From Shinella yambaruensis (GTDB lineage Bacteria > Pseudomonadota > Alphaproteobacteria > Rhizobiales > Rhizobiaceae): a DNA stretch of 64,000 nucleotides. This document shows positions 24,998-32,945 of the stretch, in pieces (the first letter of the stretch is position 1; each line of letters begins with the position of its first letter). Made by a program: the position numbers and the translations under genes. Location: positions 248,001 to 312,000 of the forward strand of contig NZ_JALJCK010000002.1 of NCBI RefSeq assembly GCF_022899355.1, in the 5' to 3' direction. A model generated the notes under the pieces. It searched no databases. It saw only the letters and a list, made by a program, of their open reading frames with translations, and was not told the origin of the DNA.

Positions 24998-25019
24998 CCG
25001 GCGCGGCATCGCGCGCCGG
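24998..25019 (+). other. Intercistronic hairpin
   Basis: CCGGCGCG (24998-25005), loop GCATCG, CGCGCCGG (25012-25019): a perfect 8-bp GC stem in the 94-bp gap between the enolase-superfamily and FAD-oxidoreductase genes. No T tract. Possibly an mRNA processing or stability element. Confidence 0.45.
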
Positions 25020-25055
25020 TGACGGGAGCGTCGTGCAGATTGTCGAGGACGGGAA

Positions 25056-26333
25056 ATGCCAAGCGGAGTTGCCAAGCATGTGGTCGTGATCGGGGCGGGC
25101 ATCGTCGGTGCCTGCTGCGCGCTCGAACTCGTCCGCGACGGCCATCGGGTGACGATCGTCGATGCCGGTGAGCCGGGCGGCCGACAGGCGGCGAGCTACG
25201 GCCACGGATGCTGGATCAGCCCCGGCTCCGTGGTGCCGATGTCGGTGCCCGGCCTGTGGAGGAAGGTGCCCGGCTATCTCCTCAATCCGTGCGGCCCGCT
25301 CGTCATTCGCTGGCGGTACATCCTCAAGCTCCTGCCGTGGCTCACCCGCTTCCTGCTGGCCGGCGCGACGGTGTCGCGGGTGGAGCGCACGGCGCGCGCG
25401 CTCGCAACCCTCCTGAAGGACAGCCCTTCGCGGCACGGTGCGCTGGCCGGCGAAATCGGCCGGCCCGACCTCGTTCTCCAGGAGGGCCTGCTCTACGCCT
25501 ATCCGGACAGGGCAGCCTTCGAGGCCGAGGCGCTCGCCTGGCGCCTGCGCCGGATGACGGGCCTCACATGGCGGGAGCTCGACCGGCGCGCACTCGAAGC
25601 GCGCGAGCCCGGATTGTCGCCTCATTACCAGTTCGGCGTCCTGGCGGAAGACGGGGCCCATTGCGTCGATCCCGGCGCCTATGTCGCCGCCATCGTCGCG
25701 CTGGCCGTGAGCCGCGGCGCAAGCCTCGTCCGGGCGAAGGCGACGGGCTTCGATGTCGTGGGCGGGCGGCTCGCTGCCGTGCGGATGGAGGCCGGGGCGA
25801 TCGCCTGCGAGCGCGCCGTCATCGCCTGCGGGGCATGGTCGAAAACGCTTGCGCGCATGGTGGGCGACCGCGTTCCGCTCGAGACCGAGCGCGGCTATCA
25901 CGGCATCGTCGCATCGGACCAGGCGGGGCCGCGCCATCCGATCATGCCGAGCGATGGCAAGATGGCCAACACGCCGACGCTCGCCGGGTTGCGCCTGTCC
26001 GGCCAGGTGGAGCTTGCCGCGCTCGACACGCCGCCGAACTGGAGCCGCGTCGACATTCTCGTCGCGCATGCGCGCCATACCTATCCGTCCCTCAAGGGCC
26101 GCGAGGATGTCGTCCTCGACCGGTGGATGGGGCATCGGCCCTCCACGCCGGACGGCCTGCCGGTGATCGGCCCGTCCACCCGTTCGCCGGATGTCCTTCA
26201 TGCCTTCGGCCACGGCCATGTGGGCTTTGCCAGCGGCCCCGTCACCGGCCGCATGATTGCGGACCAGATCGGCGGCAGGCCCTGCTGCCGAGACCTCGCC
26301 CCCTTTTCGCCGCGGCGCTTCGGCCGGGCTTAG
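25056..26333 (+). CDS. FAD-dependent amine oxidoreductase (DadA/DAO family)
   Basis: A 425-residue flavoprotein. The N-terminal Rossmann motif is VVVIGAGIVGACCALELVRDGHRVTIVDAG, followed by the DadA-like GGRQAASYGHGCWISPGSVVPMSVPG. C-terminally, RWMGHRPSTPDGLPVIGPS and FGHGHVGFASGPVTGRM close the FAD site. Such enzymes oxidise D-amino acids or N-methyl amino acids to the oxo acid or demethylated amine, passing electrons to the membrane or to oxygen. Placed after an epimerase-like enzyme, it probably oxidises the epimerised product. The ATG at 25056 has GAGGACGGG before it. The substrate is unassigned. Confidence 0.88.
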   Translation: MPSGVAKHVVVIGAGIVGACCALELVRDGHRVTIVDAGEPGGRQAASYGHGCWISPGSVVPMSVPGLWRKVPGYLLNPCGPLVIRWRYILKLLPWLTRFLLAGATVSRVERTARALATLLKDSPSRHGALAGEIGRPDLVLQEGLLYAYPDRAAFEAEALAWRLRRMTGLTWRELDRRALEAREPGLSPHYQFGVLAEDGAHCVDPGAYVAAIVALAVSRGASLVRAKATGFDVVGGRLAAVRMEAGAIACERAVIACGAWSKTLARMVGDRVPLETERGYHGIVASDQAGPRHPIMPSDGKMANTPTLAGLRLSGQVELAALDTPPNWSRVDILVAHARHTYPSLKGREDVVLDRWMGHRPSTPDGLPVIGPSTRSPDVLHAFGHGHVGFASGPVTGRMIADQIGGRPCCRDLAPFSPRRFGRA

Positions 26334-26370
26334 ATCGACGATTTCGAACAGACGAGTACAGGAGAAAGCA

Positions 26371-28125
26371 ATGCGCGGAGCAGACATCCTTGTGGACATG
26401 CTCATAGGCTATGGCGTCGAGGTCGTCTTCGGCGTGCCCGGAGACACCAACGTTCCCTTCTACGAAGCGTTGCAGCAGCGCGAGGGCAGTATCCGCCATG
26501 TCATGGCCCGCGACGAGCGGTCCGCCGGCTACATGGCGGATGCCTACGGGCGCTTCACCAACCGGCCGGGCGTCTTCGAGTGCCCGTCGGGCGCGGGCGC
26601 CATGTATTCCCTGCCCCCGGTCGCCGAATCCAACATGTCCTCGGTGCCGGTCATCCTCCTGACGATCGACATTCCGCTGCCCGGCGAAGGGCGCGGCGTG
26701 CTGACGGAGCTGGATTGCGCCCGGCTCTTCGATCCGGTCACCAAGATGTCCGTGCAGGTGAAGTCGCCGGAAAAGCTGCCCGAGATCATCCGCCGCGCCT
26801 TCCGCGCCGCCTGCTCGGGCAAGCCCGGCGCGGTGCATCTGCAGATCCCGGAAGACATGCTGCTCGCCGAGGTCGATCCGGCGCGCGTTTCCCTGCATGT
26901 GGAAACCGAATGCGCGACCTTCCCGGCCTATCCGACCCTGCCGCCCGCCGACAAGCTCGACAGCGTGCTGTCGCTGCTCACGACCAGCAAGCGTCCGCTC
27001 ATCGTGTCCGGCGGCGGCGTCAACCGCTCCTGCGCCGGCCCGGAGGTCACCGCCCTTGCCGAGCGCCTCAACATCCCCGTCTGCACGACGATGACGGGGC
27101 AGGGCACGATGCCGGACGATCACCGCCTCGCGGTCGGCGTCATCGGCGACAACGGTTTCCATCCCCATGCCAACTGGGCGCTGGAACACGCGGATTTCGT
27201 GCTCTTCGTCGGCTCGCGCATGGGCTCGGTCGTGACGATCGGCTGGACCTTCCCGAAGATCACGCTCAACAAGCGCGTCGCCCAGATCGACATCGATCCG
27301 GAGATCATGGCGAACAACTACGAGAACGCCGTCTCGGTGCAGGGCGACGCGCGGTTCGTCCTGCAACGGCTGATCGACATGGCGCCCGCCGACAACGACG
27401 CGGCGCGCACACAGGACTGGGTGAACGAACTCAATGCGCTGCGGGCGAACTTCTGGGAGAATGCCGAGACCCTGCTCGGCTCGGAAGCCGCGCCGCTGCG
27501 CCCCGAACGGGCCGTGCGCTGCTTCAACGAGGCGCTGGAGGCCTATGGCAAGCCGGCGCACATCTATTCCGACGCCGGCACGCCGACGCCGCATATGACG
27601 CGTTTCCTCAAGTTGAAGGACCGGCGCACCCGCTTTGCCATTCCGCGCGCCTTCGGCGGTCTCGGCTCGGCGCTGCCGGCCACCATCGGCGCGTGGTTCG
27701 CCGACAAGGAGCGCCGGCCGATCGGCATGTTCGGCGACGGCTCCTTCGGCATGTCCGTGGGCGAGCTGGAAACGCTGGTCCGTCTCCAGGTGCCGGCGAT
27801 CCTGCTGCTGTTCAACAACGGCACCTTCGGCTGGATCAAGGGCCTTCATCGCCTCAGGGGGCACAACCAGTGCTTCGGCGTCGACTTCCTGCCGCCGCGC
27901 GGCCAGGCGATCGCCGAGGCCTTCGACGTCAAGGCCTGGACCGCGACGAATTCGCGCGAACTCGACGCGGCACTTGCGGAGGCCTTCGCCTATAAGGATG
28001 GTCCCTGCCTGATCGACATCCATGTCGAATCCATCGCCGACCGCGTTCCGCCGGTCTATTCGTGGCTGGCCAAGCGCGGCAAGGACCCGCTCAGCATCGA
28101 GGCGGAAGACGTCCGCTACGTCTGA
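26371..28125 (+). CDS. Thiamine-diphosphate-dependent enzyme (acetolactate-synthase-like)
   Basis: A 584-residue ThDP enzyme with three domains. The N-terminal PYR domain has the cofactor-activating Glu (MARDERSAGYMADAYGRF, E49). The central domain lies at about 190-330 (RPLIVSGGGVNRS). The C-terminal PP domain has the ThDP/Mg motif GDGSFGMSVGELETLVRLQ and NNGTFG. AGGAGA before the ATG supports 26371. It is too divergent from acetolactate synthase, oxalyl-CoA decarboxylase or sulfoacetaldehyde acetyltransferase to name. As the step after an amine oxidoreductase, decarboxylation or carboligation of a 2-oxo acid is plausible. Confidence 0.85.
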   Translation: MRGADILVDMLIGYGVEVVFGVPGDTNVPFYEALQQREGSIRHVMARDERSAGYMADAYGRFTNRPGVFECPSGAGAMYSLPPVAESNMSSVPVILLTIDIPLPGEGRGVLTELDCARLFDPVTKMSVQVKSPEKLPEIIRRAFRAACSGKPGAVHLQIPEDMLLAEVDPARVSLHVETECATFPAYPTLPPADKLDSVLSLLTTSKRPLIVSGGGVNRSCAGPEVTALAERLNIPVCTTMTGQGTMPDDHRLAVGVIGDNGFHPHANWALEHADFVLFVGSRMGSVVTIGWTFPKITLNKRVAQIDIDPEIMANNYENAVSVQGDARFVLQRLIDMAPADNDAARTQDWVNELNALRANFWENAETLLGSEAAPLRPERAVRCFNEALEAYGKPAHIYSDAGTPTPHMTRFLKLKDRRTRFAIPRAFGGLGSALPATIGAWFADKERRPIGMFGDGSFGMSVGELETLVRLQVPAILLLFNNGTFGWIKGLHRLRGHNQCFGVDFLPPRGQAIAEAFDVKAWTATNSRELDAALAEAFAYKDGPCLIDIHVESIADRVPPVYSWLAKRGKDPLSIEAEDVRYV

Positions 28126-28153
28126 GACGAAAATCGAACGACGGGAGATCACC

Positions 28154-28912
28154 ATGGCAAAGGGACCGACAATCCTCGTGACGGGCGCGGCCGGCGGTAT
28201 CGGGGCGGAAATCGTCCGGCACATCGCCGGGCCGGGCGTGGCGCTGCTGCTGCACACGGGCGCCAATAGGAAAGGATTGCAGGCCGTGGCCGAGGAGGCG
28301 CGCGGCAGGGGCGCGAGGGTGGCCGTGGAGACGGGCGACCTCGGTGATCCCGCCGTGCCGGCGCGGCTGGTGGACGCCGCGCGCGGCGCCTTCGGCGGGC
28401 TCGACCAGATCGTCTCCAACGCCGGACGGGCGCATCAGGCGCGCTTCGAGACGCTGGAGGCGGACGACCTGCAGGCCGCCTTCGCGACCATGCCGATGGC
28501 GTTCTTCCATCTCGTGAAGGCCGGCCTTGCGGACCTGCGCGCCTCGCCGCAAGGCCGTGTCGTGGCGATCAGCTCCTTCGTCGCCCATGCCTTCGGCACC
28601 AACGGCATGCACTTTCCGGCCACCGGCGCGGCGAAGGCGGCGCTGGAGGCGCTTGCCAAGTCGCTGGCCGCGCAGCTCGCCCCGGACGGCGTGACGGTGA
28701 ACTGCGTCGTGCCGGGATTCGTTCGCAAGGCGAGGGACGGCCACAGGGCCATCACCCCCGCCTCCATGGAAAGCGCGCGCGCCGTGACACCCAACGGAAC
28801 GCTCGGCGAACATGCCGATATCGCCGCGCTTGTCGCATTCCTCCTGTCCCCCCACGCCCGCCACATCACCGGGCAAAGCATGCATGTCGACGGTGGTCTT
28901 CTGCTGCCATAG
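28154..28912 (+). CDS. Short-chain dehydrogenase/reductase-like protein without the catalytic Tyr
   Basis: A 252-residue SDR fold: NAD(P) motif VTGAAGGIGAEI (about residues 9-20), SNAG at 88-91, Ser in AISSF, and the C-terminal ITGQSMHVDGG. At the usual YxxxK site the sequence reads TGAAK (T157, K161), so the general acid-base Tyr is replaced by Thr. It could be a non-canonical SDR, use another residue, or have lost oxidoreductase activity. The start at 28154 has GGGAGATCACC. It is the last gene of the amino-acid operon, and probably acts on the product of the ThDP enzyme if active. Confidence 0.83.
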   Translation: MAKGPTILVTGAAGGIGAEIVRHIAGPGVALLLHTGANRKGLQAVAEEARGRGARVAVETGDLGDPAVPARLVDAARGAFGGLDQIVSNAGRAHQARFETLEADDLQAAFATMPMAFFHLVKAGLADLRASPQGRVVAISSFVAHAFGTNGMHFPATGAAKAALEALAKSLAAQLAPDGVTVNCVVPGFVRKARDGHRAITPASMESARAVTPNGTLGEHADIAALVAFLLSPHARHITGQSMHVDGGLLLP

Positions 28913-28924
28913 GTGCGGCTTTCT

Positions 28925-30505
28925 TCACGTTGAAAGCAGGAAGTCGGCGCAGCGCTCCGCGATCATGATGCAGGGCGCATTCGTGTTGCCGCTCACGAGT
29001 GTCGGCATGATCGAGGCGTCGGCGATGCGAAGGCGCGGGATACCCTGCACCCGCAGCCGGTTGTCGACGACCGACAGCCGGTCGCGGCCCATCCTGCAGG
29101 TGCCGGCCGGGTGGTAGACGGTCTTGGCATTGGCCCGCGCATGCGCCTCGAAATCCGCATCGGACGACTTCTCGTCTCCGGGTGCCAGTTCCCGGAAGCC
29201 GAGGGCCTTCATGGCGGGAGCGGCGAGAATTTCGCGCGAGAGCCTGATGCCGCGCACCAGGGTGTCGACGTCTTCCCGGGCGACCAGGTTGTTGCCGACG
29301 AAATGGATCGGATCCTCGACCCGGTTGCTGCGCAGCGAAACCTTGCCGCGCGAGACAGGGCGCAGGATGCAGGGATTGATCGAGACGCCATGGCCCTCCA
29401 TCTGGCCGCGGGTGGCATCGCCCACGAGGGTCGGCGTGACGTGGATCTGGATATCGGGCCGCCCGCAGCTCCCCGTGTCGATGAAACCGCCGCTTTCCAC
29501 CACATTCGACGACAAGAGGCCGGACCGCCCGAACAGATAGCGAAGCCCGTTTGCGACGGCCTTGAGGCCCTTGTCCTGGTCCTTCAGCGAGATCGGCCGA
29601 TCGGTGATGCCGTAGACGGAGACGGCGATATGGTCCTGGAAGTTTTCGCCGACACCGGGAAGGTCGCGGATGACCGGGATGCCATGCCGCGCGAGCATAT
29701 CGCCCGGGCCGATGCCGGACAGCATCAGGATTTTCGGCGTGGCGAGCGCCCCGGCGCAAAGGATGACCTCCTCTTTCGCCCGCGCCTCGAAAATGCCGCC
29801 GTCCCGCCGGCGATAGGCAAGGCCGGCAGCCGCGCCGTTCTCCAGGATGATCTTCGTTGCGATGCTCTCCGTGCTGATGTCCAGGAGAGGGGAGCAGCGC
29901 ACCGCCTTCAGGTAGGTCACCGCCGTGGAACCGCGCCGGGCATTCGTTGTCGTCGTCTGGTAGAAGCCGACGCCATCCTGCCGGGCGCCGTTGAAATCGT
30001 GCGAATAGGCAAGGCCGACCTGCTGCGCGGCCCGCACGAAGGCCGCGCTGATCGGATGGCGGAAGCGGGGCTCGGAGACCTTCAGGGGACCGCCGGTGCC
30101 GTGATAATCGTCGGCGAGAACCTCGTTGTCCTCCGAACGGCGGAAGACCGGCAGCACGTCCTCGTATCCCCAGCCCTTGCAGCCGAGGTCCCGCCAGGTG
30201 TCATAGTCCTCGGCCTGGCCGCGAATGTAGATCATCGCGTTGACGGACGAGCCGCCGCCGAGCGTCCTGCCTTGCGGCACGAGCAGGACCCGGTTGTTGG
30301 CGCCCGGCTCCGGCTCGGTGGCGTACATAAAAGTCCGCCGGGTGCCGAGAACCTTCACGAAGGTGGCGGGGATGTGGATATAGGGCGTGTTGTCGGCAGG
30401 CCCCGCTTCGAGAAGCAGGACGCTCTTGCCTGCCGTCACGAGCCGGTTTGCGAGAACGCAGCCGGACGAGCCGCCGCCGGCGATGATGTAGTCGTAGCTT
30501 TTCAT
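28925..30505 (-). CDS. GMC-family FAD alcohol dehydrogenase (choline-dehydrogenase-like)
   Basis: A 526-residue glucose-methanol-choline oxidoreductase. N-terminal FAD motif YIIAGGGSSGCVLANRL with a following LLLEAGP. Signature QGRTLGGGSSVNAMIYIRGQ, second signature GALATPKILMLSGIGP, and C-terminal active-site His in VYHPAGTCRMG plus Asn in SGNTNAP. It oxidises a primary or secondary alcohol to aldehyde or ketone. Last gene of the MarR-linked minus-strand operon, 7 bases after the aldehyde dehydrogenase, so alcohol-to-aldehyde-to-acid oxidation is the likely pairing. The substrate is unknown. Confidence 0.92.
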   Translation of the reverse strand: MKSYDYIIAGGGSSGCVLANRLVTAGKSVLLLEAGPADNTPYIHIPATFVKVLGTRRTFMYATEPEPGANNRVLLVPQGRTLGGGSSVNAMIYIRGQAEDYDTWRDLGCKGWGYEDVLPVFRRSEDNEVLADDYHGTGGPLKVSEPRFRHPISAAFVRAAQQVGLAYSHDFNGARQDGVGFYQTTTTNARRGSTAVTYLKAVRCSPLLDISTESIATKIILENGAAAGLAYRRRDGGIFEARAKEEVILCAGALATPKILMLSGIGPGDMLARHGIPVIRDLPGVGENFQDHIAVSVYGITDRPISLKDQDKGLKAVANGLRYLFGRSGLLSSNVVESGGFIDTGSCGRPDIQIHVTPTLVGDATRGQMEGHGVSINPCILRPVSRGKVSLRSNRVEDPIHFVGNNLVAREDVDTLVRGIRLSREILAAPAMKALGFRELAPGDEKSSDADFEAHARANAKTVYHPAGTCRMGRDRLSVVDNRLRVQGIPRLRIADASIMPTLVSGNTNAPCIMIAERCADFLLST

Positions 30506-30512
30506 CGGGCGC

Positions 30513-31943
30513 TCACAGGCCGATATGGCTGACGAACTTCGTCGTCAGGTAGGCGTCGAGCGTTTCGCTGCCGCCCTCGCTGCCGTAGCCGCTCTCCTTG
30601 AGGCCGCCGAAGGGCGTTTCCGCGGCGGCGATGCCGAAATGGTTGATCGAGACCATGCCGGCTTCAAGCTCGGTCGAAAACCGGTCGGCCGTCGCCAGCG
30701 AGCGCGTGAAGCCGAAGGCGGCGAGGCCGAAGGGCAGGCGGTTGGACCGCCGGATCGCCTCGTCGATGTCGGAGACGGGCACGAGCGCCGCAAGCGGGCC
30801 GAACGGCTCGTCATTCATGACCGCTGCGTCTTCCGGCACGTCGCCGAGCACCGTCGGCTCGAAGAAATAGCCGCTGTTGCCGATACGCTTGCCGCCGCAG
30901 TCCAGCCGGGCGCCATGCGAGACGGCGTCGTCCACGAAGCGCGCCATCGCATCGAGCCGCCGGGCGTGCGTGAGCGGGCCCATCTGCACGCCGTCCGACA
31001 GGCCGTCGCCGACCTTGATGGCGCGCGCACCGGCCACGAAGCCCGACCGGAAGGCGTCGTAGACGTCTTCCTCGATATAGAAGCGGGTGGGCGCTGCGCA
31101 GACCTGGCCGGCATTGCGGTATTTCAGCATCAGGCCGAGCTTGACGGCGGCCTCGACATCCGCGTCCTTCGCGACGATGTAGGGCGCATGGCCGCCGAGC
31201 TCCATCGTCGCGCGCTTGACCCCGGCGGCGGCCATCGCCCCGAGCTTCTTGCCGACCGGAACGGAGCCGGTGAACGAGATCTTGCGGATGACCGGCGAGG
31301 CGATGAGGTGCTCGGAAACCTCGGCGGCCGGGCCGAAGACGATGCCGAGCACGCCCGGCGGCAGGCCGGCATCCTGGAAGGCGCGGGCAAGCGCGATACA
31401 GGTGGACGGCGCCTCCTCCGGCGGCTTGGCGATGATCGAGCACCCGCTGGCGAGCGCGGCGGAGATTTTGCGCACGAGCTGGTTGATCGGGAAGTTCCAG
31501 GGGGTGAACGCGGCGACGGGGCCTACGGGCTCGCGCAGGACAACCTGGCGTGCGCCCGGCACGCGCGCGGGGATGACGCGGCCATAGGCACGCCGGCCCT
31601 CCTCGGCATGCCATTCGATGTGCTCGGCGGCGGCATTCGCCTCGCCTCGCGCCTCCGCGATCGGCTTTCCCTGTTCCCGCGACATGAGCTGCGCCATGGT
31701 TTCGGCACGCTCTCGCACAAGGGCGGCCGCCTTGTGCAGGATCTTCGCGCGGTCGAGGGCGGTGGTCCTGCGCCAGGTTTCGAAACCCTGCTGCGCCGCT
31801 TCCAGCGCCGCGTCGAGGTCGGCGCGTTCGCACAAGGCCAGTTGCGCGGTCACCTCGCCGGTTGCCGGATTGTGAACCCCGGCCGATCGGTTGCCGGCGG
31901 GCGCGCGCCATTCGCCGTTGATGAGAAGCGGTTTATCCAGCAT
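30513..31943 (-). CDS. NAD(P)-dependent aldehyde dehydrogenase (succinate-semialdehyde-dehydrogenase-like)
   Basis: A 476-residue ALDH with catalytic Glu in MELGGHAP (E248) and Cys in NAGQVCAAPTR (C282). Cofactor and fold marks: AAFTPWNFPINQLVRKI, FTGSVPVGKKL and the C-terminal EPFGPLAALVP. It closely follows the GabD-type layout. It should oxidise an aldehyde made by the GMC enzyme or by the aminotransferase of the co-regulated operon to a carboxylate, which the acyl-CoA ligase can then activate. The start overlaps the upstream gene by 11 bases. Confidence 0.93.
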   Translation of the reverse strand: MLDKPLLINGEWRAPAGNRSAGVHNPATGEVTAQLALCERADLDAALEAAQQGFETWRRTTALDRAKILHKAAALVRERAETMAQLMSREQGKPIAEARGEANAAAEHIEWHAEEGRRAYGRVIPARVPGARQVVLREPVGPVAAFTPWNFPINQLVRKISAALASGCSIIAKPPEEAPSTCIALARAFQDAGLPPGVLGIVFGPAAEVSEHLIASPVIRKISFTGSVPVGKKLGAMAAAGVKRATMELGGHAPYIVAKDADVEAAVKLGLMLKYRNAGQVCAAPTRFYIEEDVYDAFRSGFVAGARAIKVGDGLSDGVQMGPLTHARRLDAMARFVDDAVSHGARLDCGGKRIGNSGYFFEPTVLGDVPEDAAVMNDEPFGPLAALVPVSDIDEAIRRSNRLPFGLAAFGFTRSLATADRFSTELEAGMVSINHFGIAAAETPFGGLKESGYGSEGGSETLDAYLTTKFVSHIGL

Positions 31944-32940
31944 GGCTCAGTCCTTCACGAGAGCGTGTCATGGGGCGGGGCAGGGCGGCGAGCGCCGCCG
32001 CATAGTCCCGCGCGATGGCGGCGACGATGTCCGCCGCCGGTAGGATGTCGTCGACGAGGCCTGCGCTCTGGCCGGCCTCGACCTTGCCGTTCTCGACATC
32101 GCCGTCGAAGGCCGCGGCCTTGAGCGAGGCGGCGGCGAAGAGCGCCTTGCGCTCTTCCAATTGCCGTCCTTCCGCTTCCGCCGCCCCCATCCGTTCGCCA
32201 AAGTCGTTGCGCAGGATGCGGATCATGCCCAGGCCATGGCCGACCACCATCGTGTCGGTGACGGAGGCGGACAGCAGGCGCTGGCTGTAGGCGGCGTGCA
32301 GGCGCGCCTCGCAGGACAGCATGAAGCGCGTGCCGAACTGCGCCGCGCCGGCCCCCAGCGCCAGGGCGGCGGCAAGGCCGTATCCATCGGCAAAGCCGCC
32401 GCTGAGGATGAGCGGCACGCCGGGCACGGCTCTTATGATCGCACGGCCGAGAACGAGCGTGGAGACGAGATCCGGCGGAGGATGGCCGCCGGCTTCCCCG
32501 CCGACGGCGATGAGGCCGTCGACGCCGGCCGCCGCCGCCTTGGCCGCGTGCTCCGCACCGGCGACCACATGCAGGCAGACGGTGCCGATGGCCTTGAAGC
32601 GCTCGAGGTAGCGCTTCGGCCCGCCCTGGGAGGCGATGAGCACGGGCACGCGCTTTTCGACAAGGAGGTCCATGATCTCGTCGGCGCCCTTGCGATAGAG
32701 CGGCAGGTTGACGGCGAACGGCCTGTCCGTGCCCGCCCGCACCGCATCGATCGCCGCGGCGAGGTCGTGCGCATACATGGGACCTGCGGCGATCACGCCG
32801 AGACCGCCGGCGGCCGAAACGGCAAGCGGCAGGGCCGCGTTGGACGATGCCCACGACATGCCGGCCTGGATGATCGGCAGGTCGATGCCGAGAAGCTGCG
32901 TCACATCGGTTTCGATCCGCATGGGGGTTTCTATCCGCAT
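31933..32940 (-). CDS. Nitronate monooxygenase / 2-nitropropane dioxygenase family flavoprotein
   Basis: A 335-residue FMN TIM-barrel protein: LPIIQAGMSWASSNAALPLAVSAAGGLGVIAAG, AVGGEAGGHPPPD (FMN phosphate region) and PLILSGGFADGYGLAAALALGAGAAQFGTRFM. In catabolic operons with CoA enzymes, members are often enoyl or acyl reductase-like flavoproteins rather than true nitronate oxidases. The family also includes FabK-type enoyl reductases. The start is given at 32940, four bases after the ligase stop. An 18-bp tandem duplication repeats the start codon and first residues (MRIETPMRIETD), so 32922 is an alternative. Confidence 0.85.
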   Translation of the reverse strand: MRIETPMRIETDVTQLLGIDLPIIQAGMSWASSNAALPLAVSAAGGLGVIAAGPMYAHDLAAAIDAVRAGTDRPFAVNLPLYRKGADEIMDLLVEKRVPVLIASQGGPKRYLERFKAIGTVCLHVVAGAEHAAKAAAAGVDGLIAVGGEAGGHPPPDLVSTLVLGRAIIRAVPGVPLILSGGFADGYGLAAALALGAGAAQFGTRFMLSCEARLHAAYSQRLLSASVTDTMVVGHGLGMIRILRNDFGERMGAAEAEGRQLEERKALFAAASLKAAAFDGDVENGKVEAGQSAGLVDDILPAADIVAAIARDYAAALAALPRPMTRSREGLSHAG

Positions 32941-32945
32941 GGGGT
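32910..32945. repeat. 18-bp tandem duplication at a start codon
   Basis: Units at 32910-32927 and 32928-32945 match at 16 of 18 bases and share ATCCGCATGGGG. On the coding strand each unit supplies an ATG and the residues RIET, so the gene has two consecutive in-frame starts. It looks like a recent slippage event. Confidence 0.8.

Noticed and set aside
31933-32940. Calling the NPD-family protein a true nitronate monooxygenase with a defence role
   Set aside because: The family is functionally broad and the gene is embedded in a CoA catabolic operon, so a detoxifying role is not supported.
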